Shown: positions 25,377 through 37,095 of the stretch, piece after piece
How positions within the stretch are numbered: position 1 is the stretch's first letter
Layout: each line of letters begins with the position of its first letter
NCBI GenBank assembly: GCA_024516155.1
Contig: JAJJXM010000018.1
Location: 682,001 to 746,000 of the forward strand
DNA from: Pyronema omphalodes
Taxonomy: Eukaryota; Ascomycota; Pezizomycetes; Pezizales; Pyronemataceae
Reading direction: 5' to 3'
DNA length: 64,000 bases
Made by a program: the position numbers and the translations under genes
Notes under the pieces: generated by a model
The model's database searches: none
What the model saw: only the letters and a program-made list of their open reading frames with translations
Told to the model about the DNA's origin: nothing

Positions 25377-28300
25377 ATGGATCTCCTAAAACTCCAAGCC
25401 CAGGGCCAAGACCTCGCCGCAACAAGCCTGGAATTCCTTAAATCCACCTACGAATCCAACCCAGATTTCTGGTATACCCTTTCCCAAATCCTAGGTTGGG
25501 GTATCATTATCGGTATCGGACTTTCTACCAAGCGCCACAGGAGATTGAAGAAGGCGTTTGATGCTGCCTGGCCTCATTGGCATTGGCAATCTCGTGCTGA
25601 TGCTGAAGAAGTAGGTGGTGAGAATTTTGTTAGGAACGGTAATGATGGACAAGAAGAAGGAGAAGGGAGTTGGGATTCTGGTGATCAGTATGGTTGGGAT
25701 GGGGAATTTATAGCTGAGATAGGAAATTGGTCGGATGGAAACATTGTTGAAGACCAAGAAAAAAATATTCAGGGTTGGACAGATGGAGAATTGGGCTCGG
25801 ATGATTGGAACGTTGAAGGAGAGAGGGTTAATGAACAACGAGAGATGAAGAGATATAGGAGTGATTCGGCCTATGCTTCGGATACAGATACTGGAAAGGC
25901 GGAATCAAGGAAGTCGAGATTGAATATGAGGAAGCCTTGGAATAATGGCGGTGGTGGAAATGGTGGTGGTTCTGATTATGGCAAATTTAACAGATCAGGT
26001 GCTGCTCATGATTCGTGGAATGGTGATGGTTATAGTCGCCGTGGATTAAATCGCGCAATGGTTAGTCCATCACATGGAAATGATTATCACGACTCGGAGC
26101 ATGGGGATAATTCACAGTTGTCGATATCCGGCATTGACAACAACTCCTTTGCTAGACCACACTGGACACAGATTAGTACTAGTGAATATACTAGAGGTAA
26201 TGATGGCTGGTTTAGGAGTGGGGAAGGTTATAATTGGAGCGAGCAAAATGGAGAAAAGGATGGCTGGAATGCGCCGCAAGAAGACAATTACGAGCACGAT
26301 GGCTGGTTCAGCGGCCAAGAAGCTCATAATCGGGGATATGCTCCCGAAGACAACAATAACTGGTTTAACAGCAATGAGACCTATGAATGGAATGATTCTG
26401 CAGAGAACTCTGACGGCTGGAACGCTCCTCAACAAGACAACTGGTTCAGCAGTGATGAGGCCTATGATTGGGGCAATTCTTCTGAAGACAATAACAACCC
26501 CAGTAGTGCCACAGAAGACAAGGATAACTGGTTCAGCAGCGAGGAACAGTATACATGGAACAACTCCACTGGAGAAAATGACAACTGGAATGCTTCTCAA
26601 GAAGATAGTAGCGGTAACAATAGCTGGTTCATCAGTGATGAGACCTATGACTGGGGAGAGGCAGATGGAGAAAACAGCACATGGGATGCTCCTCAACAAG
26701 ACAATATCGAGAACGATAAATGGTTCGTCAGTGATGAGCAATACGATTGGGACAATGCAACCGGAGAGAACAACAGTTGGCCCAGCGGCGAAGAATCCTC
26801 TGAATGGAATAATCCCACCGGAGAAGACGATCACTGGAACTTTCCTCAAGAAGATAGCACCAGGAACAACGACTGGCCCAACGGCGAGGAATCTTACGAA
26901 TGGAACGATTCTACTGTAGAGGATGATAACAACTGGAACGCCCATCAAGAAGATAGTAGCGGAAACGATAGGTGGTTCATCAACGATGAGCCCTATGATT
27001 GGGGGTACGAAACTGGAGAATACAGTAACGAGGACGCTCCTCAAGAAGATAATAATGAGAATGATGACTGGTTCAACAATCAAGGAGCTTATGATGGGGT
27101 TGATGCTACTCAAGGTAGTGACAACTGGAACAATATTGAGGAGTCATACGATTGGAATAATACTACCGAAGATGCAAACAGCTGGAACACTTCTCAAAAA
27201 GATAATAGCGGAAACGATAGCTGGTTCACCAGTGATGAGGTTTATGACTGGGGCGAAGGAAGTGGAGAAAATGACAGCTGGGACGCCTCTCAAAAAGATA
27301 CTAGCGGCAACGATAACTGGTTCAGTAGCGAAGAATCCTATGATTGGGGAAATTCTACCGAAGATAATAAAAATCCGAGTAATACCACAGAAGACAATGA
27401 AAACTGGCTCAGCGGCGAGGAATCCTATGAACGGAACAATTGCACCGGAGAAAACGACAGCTGGAACGCACCTCAACAAAATTATAGCGAGAACAACAAC
27501 TGGGTTAACATTCAAGAAACTCATGATGGGGTTGAAGTTACTCAAGTTAACGACAACTGGAATTATGCCTCAGAAGACAATGAGAACTGGAATAGTCATC
27601 ATGAGCCCTATAATTGGGACCATGCGAATGGAGAAAACGAAAACTGGCCCAGCAGCGAGGAATCCTATGAATCGAACAATTTCACCGGAGAAAATGACAG
27701 CTGGAACGCTTCTCAAGAAGATAATAACGGGAATAATGATTGTTTCAACAGTCAAGAATATTATGATTCGGGAGATGCAATCAGCAGTGATGAGCTGTAT
27801 AAATATGACGATGCTACAGAAGATAACAAGTGGGGTAGTGCCACAGAGGACAATGCCAACTGGAACGGTAGTGATGAGCCCTATGATTTGGATGATGTGA
27901 TCGGAGAAAACGACAATTTGAACGCTTCCCAAGGAGAAATTAGCAGCCAGGAACGTAGCTTTGACAATTGGAAGGGTATCCCGTATCATGAAGACGAAGA
28001 GCGGGTAGGTTCCAAATAGCTCACAGGGGTTTCTTTCCTCAAGTGCTAACTTTACATTACAGATCGCCAAGTCGCCAGCAGTATCTCTATCTGGCCCAAG
28101 CATGAGAAATCCACCACTTGTTTCCCCTAAAGTTCTTGCTCATATAGCGTCTACACAGACGCATGCTAAGTCTTCGCCTCCGGTTTCACGTCGAGTAGCT
28201 GCTTCCTCAGTATTAGCTACAGGCAAAACTCGTTTACCCTCGCCACCGCTATCATCTTCAAGTAACATAGCTTCACCTTCGGTATCTCCTAAAGTATTAT

Positions 28301-29967
28301 CTCCCTCTGGCTCACCTCCAGTACCACGGAGCGAGGTATCGGAAAAATCTACGCCTGAATCTGGACCAACCTATGACGGATTAGCTCCCCAGAAACACAT
28401 TAATCCCGAATCTTACGAATATCCAGGATTTTTTGCTGGGACGGTTAACAACTCAATAAAGACGTTAGGTGAAGAGCTCCTTGAGTTAGGCGAAGACGTA
28501 TACAGCTCCGATGATGAAGTCCCCGATTTTCCTGGAGCCAAAGAAGCCCCGACACAATCCAGGTTCTCACCAGGTTCAGTCAGATCTATCAAAGATCGGG
28601 TGGTTATGTCTAAGCAAAAACCGAAGGCCTCTATTTGGACACCGTCGGATACATCACCTTTTAAGCAGCAAGCTCTGTCTCCAGTTGCCTCCCCATTCGT
28701 GACTCCCCCACGACCTACATCGCTTTTATATCCCACAGCAACGCAAGTCACAGTAAATAATTCAAACAATATCCAGGCCCATGCCTCCGCTAGAGCAGAA
28801 GCCAATAAGAGTGAGCACGAAGATGTTGCCACAGAAATTAGCAGGAATAACTTCACCTATGTCGTCCTGACAGCCCCAATGCCAACCCCACAATACTTTA
28901 CAGCATTACAGACTACTCCAAAGGCAAAGGCCCCTGAGCTAATAAGGCCTCCTGTTGAAGGCGCCACAAAAGTTTCTAGTCCTAGAGAATCCATTAACGC
29001 AACCGCTAAAGAGAGTGGACCTATTCTCAACGCCCAAAATGTATCTGACTCTACAGAGTACATTCAGAAGGTGGCTACCAAAGAAGAAGAGGAACATGGT
29101 TTTGACGATTGCGGTGAACGAATGAGCGATGCGGCAGCGTATTATGCCCTCCCAAAAGCTACGAAGGCCATATCTTCCCCTTCATCAAGTATCACTCAGT
29201 CGGCTCCTTTCTCACGATTCAGTTATGTGGCGGGTCGTAAGGTTCCGGTATCAACTGAAATAGTCTTCAAAGATGGCAAGCCTATTATTCAAACTCGAAA
29301 CTCGGAATATATATACGAGCAGCAGATGATGTCTGCAGTGACTCCGGATATGACTAGGTCATGGGAGGATATGGGCAAGGACTCAACGGTTGAAGCGAAG
29401 GATTACTTCTCATTGGTGTCTATATCTCCGAAACAACCGCATAGCCCTTCATCCCCTGCTTTCTCGACCAGAAGCTCAAAAAAGACTTCTAGGTCACGAA
29501 ATAAATACAAGCCGGAGGGTATACGTAAAATAGCCCCAATCAAATCCGCTAAAAAGATAGCTATCAAAAAAAACAAGAAACCTATCTATGACGATCATGG
29601 CAGACAGCTCACTGCCGCGGGGGCGTATTATGCTTGCCAAAAAACCATCCTGGATTCATCTTCCCCTCGCTTACCCACAAATCAGAAGACTCCTTACATG
29701 CAATACAGTTATGTTGCGGGGTGTAAGGTTCCTGTATCGTATGGGATGGCATCAGAAGAGACTGGTATTTCAAATCAATCTGTTACTATTGAGAATCCTA
29801 ACTCGGGGCTAAAGCCGGAATATCTGTATGAGCAACAGATGATGTCTGAGCTGACCCCGGATGAAAATAGCTCGTTGAATGGCATGAGTAACGAGTTAAC
29901 GGATTACTTCTCACAAAATACAGATTTTCAGAATGCTGGATCCCCTTTGATTGAGAATAATTTTTGA
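25377..29967 (+). CDS. unrecognised membrane-anchored W/N/D/E-repeat protein, 1,510 residues
   Basis: Two exons, 25377-28004 and 28063-29967, are joined by a 58-bp intron (GTAGGT donor, GCTAAC branch, TTACAG acceptor, phase 0). The ATG at 25377 (context CAAAATGG) is the first one with a plausible N-terminus. Layout: an amphipathic start; one predicted membrane helix at about 31-49 (ILGWGIIIGIGL) followed by basic KRHRR, which suggests that the long C-terminal part faces the cytosol; a Gly/Asn-rich linker; then residues of about 280-860 built of degenerate units near 32 residues, alternating WFSSDExYDWG and GENDSWNASQED. The array is strongly acidic with regularly spaced Trp and Tyr and almost no Lys or Arg. 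Exon 2 begins Ser/Pro-rich and ends with two copies of an unrecognised domain (about 1223-1325 and 1384-1495) sharing AYYA, YVAG-KVPVS and YEQQMMS-TPD. I recognise no family and give no function. Scaffolding or condensate formation are possible guesses from composition. Confidence 0.8.
26170..27960 (+). repeat. in-frame array of about 96-bp degenerate repeats
   Basis: The DNA behind the W/N/D/E protein array is itself repetitive, with GAGGAATCCTATGAATGG, GAAAACGACAGCTGGAACGC and CTGGTTCAGCAGTGATGAG recurring with drift. Copies differ by substitutions and by loss of half-units. Other frames over this stretch also stay open, a composition effect and not extra genes. Confidence 0.75.
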
Positions 29968-30288
29968 TTAGGACATAATCTTCTAAGCTGAAACTTCTCA
30001 GCTGCATAGGCTTACTTTCATCATATATTGTCTTTGCCTTCGATGGATTTTGGGAAGGAAGATTGGAATAAGGTAATATTAAAGCTTATAGAAATGTTGT
30101 TTTTGTAACAACCAATCCATGCATTAATACATCCCCAAAACCGTTGTCTGAAAAAGTGATATATTTTGTGATCTAATTCGTCTTGCATGCTGATAAACTG
30201 ATGTAAATTTCGTTCTCACTTGTAATGCGACGACGCGGAAAATAAAACCTGGTACTCACAAAGTCAGCTACCACTCGCTGAAACAATC

Positions 30289-30946
30289 ATGGGTGACAGA
30301 ATACGATATTCTGCGGCGAGCCCCGGTGCTCAGAATGTGGGTATGTAATTCTACGATATCCATGACAAGATAATCAAGAGTATTGTGAAACTTAGAACAG
30401 GTACTAAGATTATGAAAATATGGGATAGCTGGTCTAGTTGGGAATAGACTGACTTCACATGGAGGTGCACATTATGCAGTCATCAATCGAGAATTGCTAG
30501 TAATTTTAGTAGGTCTACTCATGGAAGCTGGTTACCGATTTATTTTTCTTTTTATTACAAAGGCTTACAGGGAAAGCTTCCCGGGTGGATATTTGGGTGT
30601 ACGTAATAATGTCCAGTTCTGCAGTTTGATCTCTCAAAATCCGGGTAGCCTCTATACCACGCTCTTCGGTTCACGAGATGCTCACGCAACTCACGGCATG
30701 ATCTCATCTAGGCCACGGCATGGATTTCAGATAATGCACCATCACCCAGAAAAACCTGCTGTCGAGGTTAGAATTCCAGCTTCCGTTTCTGCAGCTTCCG
30801 CTACTGTTACCTGTATATATATTCTCTGTTATATATCCCAGCGTCTTTTAGTCCCCCTTCTAGTTCAGGATTGCAGAATAAGGATGTTACACACACAGAG
30901 AGATCATAGCCATAGAAGAATAAAGATCTACGTTTGCGCCTTCTGA
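30289..30946 (+). CDS. tentative hypothetical protein with one membrane segment
   Basis: A two-exon model, 30289-30340 and 30429-30946, uses a GTATGT donor, a TACTAAG branch site and a GGGATAG acceptor, and gives 189 residues. The join yields GAQNVAGLVGNRL and opens a frame that runs for 170 codons. A hydrophobic stretch (LLVILVGLLMEAGYRFIFLF) could span the membrane. The second half has no features I recognise and may contain a further intron near 30770. The gene lies 320 bp after the repeat protein, on the same strand. No family recognised. Splice signals are good, but coding character is only moderate, so this could be spurious. Confidence 0.35.
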
Positions 30947-31267
30947 GATGTACACGTTTTTTGATGCAAAATCTAATTGCGAATGGAAGGAGAATTGCTT
31001 AACTAAAAAATAGGAATTAATTCCTCTAATTGGGAAGATGGGTGCTCTGATCAGGAGGTAAGCATAGCAATATCTACTCCGTTATTATATTATGTATGAG
31101 TAAATCTTCCACGTTCATAGTAAACTTCCTTTATCGTGTAAAACTCTGTGTTCGATTCCACAATAAATTATATGCGGCACAAAAATATAAAAACAGAATC
31201 ATTTAGCAACATGCAGCAAAAAGATTTACTCAACATCATACAATACCGGTTTTTGTATTCTTGTTTA

Positions 31268-31920
31268 TCACCTCACCAGGATACACATCTGCTCGGCTAG
31301 CGAGATTAGTTCCTGTTTTTTGGTCAGGTCATACTCTCTCCACTCGCTATCAGTTTTTCCATTAAAAAACCACGCGTATTCTCCAGTGGACGCAAACGTA
31401 GGTCTATATGCTCCTGCGGATATGATCCCCCGCTGAATTTTTACCCATGCCATAGTTACCGCGACATGCCCGTGGAAATAATACTCAAATACAAGTTGCT
31501 GATTTCCCTTCTCCAGCTTGCCTGAGTAAACTGGCCTAAGAAAGATGTATGGCACGAGATCTACAGTAATATTGAGTGACCTGGGCTATAGCCATCAGTC
31601 TTTTGTTCAAGTTGAAGAAAATGGGCTTCGAAGGGAAAAGATCGACTCACACAAACCAGCCGGAACGTATTTATTACCGCCCAAAAACGTCTGGTTTTAT
31701 CTCGCCCATTAAGACCGAGCACCCGTTTACACCTCTGCCTCCATGGCTTATCCCACGAGAGATTAACCTTGTATAGCTCCATTATATCGTTGAGAAGCGA
31801 AACGTTATTTACAGGCCGCATATGTTGCACAGCAGCAGCAACTGTCTGTTCCGGTTCTGAACTGGGAAAGGGGCTAGTAGAGGCGCCGAAAGAGGCGCTG
31901 GAAGAGGAACAGTTGGTCAT
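31268..31920 (-). CDS. hypothetical protein, two exons, 195 residues
   Basis: Exons 31920-31651 and 31585-31268 are joined by a 65-bp intron with a canonical GTGAGT donor and GCTATAG acceptor, phase 0, giving 195 residues. Reading through the intron would end in a stop at 31561. The N-terminal 30 residues are Ser-rich and probably disordered. The rest looks like a small folded domain with alternating strands and helices: LLNDIMELYKVNL, RRFWAVINTFRLVC, NITVDLVPYIFL, LVFEYYFHG and EYAWFFNGK. There is no signal peptide, membrane segment or motif I recognise. The gene is convergent with the tentative gene at 30289. It is supported by splice signals and protein-like composition on both sides of the intron; the function is unknown. 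Confidence 0.5.
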
Positions 31921-33399
31921 GACGAATGTTGATGGAACGAGATTGCAAGTGGAAGTTGATGCTATCCAAGAATGAAGGGATATTGGACAGAGAATACACT
32001 AAAATCTGTTGATGTGTCATTTTTCAGCCGATCTTTCCACCTTCAATCCATCTGTATTTGCATCGTTGGTGTGGTGCCAGCAGCCGCTTCATGCATTATG
32101 GTTCGATCCATAGCTCTTTTGTATTTCACGGATACTGAGGATTATTATCCTTTTTTGAATCAAAATCACTACTAAGCTCGGGCTATCTCCAGCGACGTTT
32201 TATGTACCGGTTATATTCAGGACCTATATCGAGGAATGATAATTTATGCGACTGAAACTCTGGCGATGCTGCCGAAATGGTGGCGAATAGAAAACGGCAT
32301 AGATTAAACCTTACCTGTTGCAGTGATTTCTGCGTATCCAAATTTTGCAAGTTAAAAGATTTCACCAAAGACTGGCCAGGTCTCATTATCGCGATAAACG
32401 TATTATTCAGACAATTTCAAACTTGAAAATTATCCATGGCAGAATATACGATTTAGCTACGCCAAAATCGCGTCTTCTTTATGAGAACTACATTAGCCTC
32501 TTATTCTATGTAGTCAGTTATAACACTATTGTGCTCGTATCCAGCTTTTTAGCTCTCGTGCTCACAATTTGGTCACGGTCAGCCCAATTGATTCACATGA
32601 TATCACGCTGCGAAATGTAAAATTCCAGCGGTCGACATTTAGATATACCGTCGCACTGGGGATGAGGGGGCCTCACCGAGTGGCCTAGATAACGAGGACA
32701 GGATTTAGATTTTTCTTATCCTCAACAGGCCTTTCAGGCCTCAGTTCGCGTATGCTTAAATAAACAGACAGATAAATATGCATCTTTATTTTCTGGAGCC
32801 GAGTCCTGGAAACACGTATCAGAAACATAGTTTAGCAAACGTTACATCAGTGGACACTTTAGTTAGAGGTAGCATGGGTGCATCCTGTGGATATCGAGTA
32901 TTGACCAGACAAGTTCCAAGAAGCGAGCCAAATTACTACATTGTCAATGAACGATGGGGAGTGGTAATGCATTCCTTGAAATACCGAACATACGTTGACC
33001 GGTTGCTACGTACGTTTTGATTCGGGAGATTGGTTCCTGATAGGTTGGATGGAGAGATGGAGATAGATGGAGTTGTGGCATCCTGCTTAGTAGGTGGGCA
33101 AGTTTTCTACCGCTTAGTCTAAAAGACGTCCTCTACTTCTTCATATCTCCACATTTCCTCCACATTTCCTCCACATTTCCTCTAATTTCGATCATTCCCA
33201 ACAGCAACTTTTACGACAATCTCTGGATATGTCGTCATGGAAGCGCGCATGGACATTTGGCTCAGTATCATGCGCATGCGAGTTTTACCCAGACATCTGA
33301 GCGAGGCATCCTACTTATTGAATGTTTTAGCAAGCGGCATTGGCGTCGAAAATAAAATCTCGGGAGATATGAATCATCGCGCTCACGGTGTATGGTGTT

Positions 33400-33928
33400 C
33401 TAATGCATGTTGCCTTTTCGTCTCACCTTAACTTCAGAACTCCAAACCTGTCTTCGGTTGATATACTTTGTCTCGGACACCGCCAGAATCACCATACATC
33501 TCTCATGATCGCCTTTCTGTTTCACGAATGAAATATGCCGGTATTTATACCCTCTAAATTTCTCCCAACTGCATTCGATGAGACAGTATTCTTTAGGAGA
33601 TTGACTTACGACAGACTTTCCATTCTTATCGGTGTTTTTAAGGCTATGAGCTTTGATTTCTGTCAGATTTACATTTCCAAGCTTATTTCTCGGCATCAAC
33701 CTGGGTCGAGTGATCGATTTAACGTCTACGACCTTGGTATGCTCCTCACTCTGGTTCGCAAGGATCGCCTCCGGGATATTTGTGTGTCAGTTTCCCAACA
33801 CCCGGGATGCTGGAAATTAAAGTCGAAGTTTGTTTCCAGGTGCTGATGCGTGATTGCTCATCATCAATAATTGCATAAGGAGAAATTATCTGTGCGAGCC
33901 GGTGAATTGCCATAGGGGCCGCGACCAA
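33400..33928 (-). pseudogene. possible broken or multi-exon gene fragment
   Basis: Two protein-like minus-strand frames abut. One starts at 33928 (MVAAPMAIHRLAQIISPYAI) and stops at 33746. The other is open from about 33795 to 33400 and includes AILANQSEEHTKVVDVKS and CLIECSWEKFRGYKYRH. They overlap in different frames. The only splice pair I can draw would make an intron of about 33 bp, too short for a usual fungal intron, so a frameshift or decay is as likely as splicing. No family recognised. This may also be chance, given the weak signals. Confidence 0.25.
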
Positions 33929-36771
33929 TGCCTATCTCTCGATTTACATGTGTTATCTGGAAAAGCTTTAATTTGATACCAACGGGTGATCCCTATCGAC
34001 ATGCCTGCGCAAGTAACGCACAGTTAATTTACACTATCGATCGATCTCCAAATGGCGAACCGGCGATATTGTTTCTATATTACAGGACGTGCATGGACCT
34101 CTAGATATGCGGTGGCAAGCAAAGGAACAACGGAAACAGACAATATCCACCTCGTGTGTCAACAAACGTGTTCCGACAATAGGTGTGGATTAGTTCTCTT
34201 TGACCATCACAGTAACATCACGGCCCCCTGTTGGCCGCGAATGCTTGGAGCTGAGCACAGATGCGAAAATCCAATATCTGTGCATTACAACAAATCCATT
34301 CAATTACGCAGATGCCCACACAACACTCGGGGGTACTCCCACGTTTATTCAACCGATTCACAGGAGCGGCACGGCGACACCGCAACTCACTCGGGTTCGT
34401 GGCGGAGTCAAGGTACCAAGAACCGATAATCAACCTAAGACAATCTACCCCGCGATCTCGACTATGTACTACATATCTTCAACACAAAATAAGCCGGCGG
34501 AAGAATAAAAATACCGCTGCAGTTCGGGCTCGGCTGGCTGAAGGGCTCCGCATACGGTGCCAGGATGCTTGCCTTTTAGGCTTTCGTTCAGAATACATAC
34601 GCGGATAATCTGGATGTTTCGCCAACCCAATCCGGAGACAGTTATACCTTCTGAATTCGAAACCGCCGGACACATTTTTCGAATTCCGAAGTCAGTAGAA
34701 GCAGTATGAGACTGGACGTTTGCGTGATATCAACTATCTGACTTCCAAAATTATCGGTCTAAAAGGCCTCACGATATCCATGAATTGCCTCGACCACTAT
34801 AGGAAGAAAGATATTCCCCACATGCACTTAACCCCACAAAACACCTTAATTGGAGCCTTATCCTCGTCACATGTACAAACAAACAAGGAAAGCTGAAAGA
34901 TGAAGTTGGAATTCACTCAATCACCGACAGCGGATGCTGCATGCTGTCTTTGCGAGATCTATCCGGAAATCACCATTTGTTTCCCACGTTACTAGTACCT
35001 CCACTCCTATTCGCTGGAAACAAACACCTCGTCTCCAACTGGTTCAGCTGGTTCAATCGCTTCTGGAATGGGGTAGAGAATCCATAGCAGCTCTGGGATA
35101 CAACCAGGCTCAAGCGCGATATTCTTAGCAACTTCCCGCAACACATACCTTCCTCATCGTGCGAACGGGAAAAATTATTGGTGCCCCAAACTCGCCTGGA
35201 GGATGGGATGCTTCTTATGGACTAGAGCATTCTATAGACTGCGCCATGGAGTATGACAGGTGCCAAGATGGCGCGTCTTCCCATGTAAACGCGTCCCCTG
35301 CGATGACGAAGATGAGGATGTGTGCGAAACCCGAGGACCGAGTGAAGCAATTGATGCAGTAGAAGCGGACATTCGGTACTCGCGCTCGTCGGTGGAATAT
35401 AGGACCGTGATTGCCTGAACACCGGTATTCCAGGTCGATTACTAAGCACGTCGCCTTCAGCTTTGACAGGATAGAGGGATATTACACGACAAACCCAACC
35501 TTCCGCATCGTAATAACGGAGGCGTAGCTAAGATTTACGAAGGTAGAGGATAGATTGTACGGATACTGCAACCGAAAGATTATTTGGAGGCTGGATGTTG
35601 TAAATCGGTATTCCGAATAGGTTTCGGACATGGAGGAAATGGAAGGGACATACGAGACGACGGATCGTGGGGGTGCCCGATCAACCAGATGCTCATTGCC
35701 CCCACGGTTGGCCGGGCTTCCGGGAGACCACCAGACTCAATCGGCAGATCATCTGGATTAACTTGGATCCGTTCTACCCAGCCCTGGCCCCCAACTGTCA
35801 AGGCACCACGGGGAATTTAAGACCGAAGTTAAGGCGAGGCCATCAATCGTGCAGCATAGGAAAATGTGGTGTCATGTGATGAGATGGCCGTTGATGCTGC
35901 GCCTTGCCGGGCTACATACAACCGAGAACAGGTAGCTGAAACGTCGACTTCCATTCAGATGGGATCTGGAATGAGATGTAAATCAACTGGATCTGGGATC
36001 CTAGATACGCCGGATACGCTAAGGGACCAGTTAATAGATCTTTGATCAACCTCGTGGGGTTGTTCAACGAGGTTAACGAACAGATAAGGAGATAACTCCG
36101 TTGACTGGATTTGCTAACGAGCCTCGTTTACTTTCGCAGTGGGTTCAAGGGGATGAGTCCGTCAAGCAAGACCCAATTCTAAAGAAATGCAAAGAGAGAG
36201 TGCTATGTTCAACGGGGTTTCAGAATGACTGAGATTTTGGAATCCGGGTTAATGAGGATCACAATATCAACCATGTGTTGAACTATTCGGTAACCCAATG
36301 GAGGAACATATCCATGGAACGGACATCCCGTGCTTCTATCAGTAAGCATTGGTACACGCCTTGGTTAACCATATCCACCACACTATGGATAGAGATTGCC
36401 GATTAAAACAATTCAGAATTGAAGACCTGAGGTACAATGCAGGTGTCAAAGGGTGCAACGAGCATTGAAGGACTATAGGATACCTCATGATCATCCGGAA
36501 AAGTGCATTGCTACTGGAACTGCAACATTAAGTGGCTCCGGAACAGCGATTGTCGTAGGGACACACTCATCGAAGCGGTGCCTATCTCATCGATTATATC
36601 GAGATCCCTGACGAACATTATGGATGCGCAATGGATCCTAATCTCTTCAATTCGAACGCGCACTTGGGTGTAGATGAATTGAATGAATGCAGAATTAGGA
36701 GCCATGAGATGCGTGCAATATATGCATCAAAACTCTCTGATACACATGGAGAAACAGTACCTTCGGTTGCC

Positions 36772-37095
36772 CAGAAACATATGATCTCACAACGGAGTAT
36801 GAATGCAGATTTATTCATAGTTGACACATTGCGAAACAATCCCATCAGCTTCTTGAGTTTCGTCAGAGACAACTTTGTCTTCTCGGTATGAATGAGCTGC
36901 ACATAGGGAGACATCTCACCAGAGACATATGGCCTCATCTCGGAGTATGACAGCGAAACCAAGAGACCCAATGGCGGCAAAGTTTATCAGAAGCATATGG
37001 CATCATCGCGCAGTGTGAATGAGGAAAGTTTGCCTGAGATGCACATGGCGAAACACTCCTTTTGTTTTACCAGAAACATATGGATTCATCAATAT
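36772..37095. repeat. degenerate repeat with CAGARRCATATGG core
   Basis: CAGAAACATATG or variants start at 36772, 36920, 36988 and 37071. After three of them the text continues TCATC or TCTCA, then GGAGTATGA or CAGTGTGAATG. A second shared word, CACATGG-GAAACA, precedes copies at about 36743 and 37042. The unequal spacing (148, 68, 83) points to an old array eroded by indels. Confidence 0.6.

Noticed and set aside
31145..31170. GTTCGATTCC resembling a tRNA B box
   Set aside because: No A box, acceptor stem or anticodon arm at a suitable distance.
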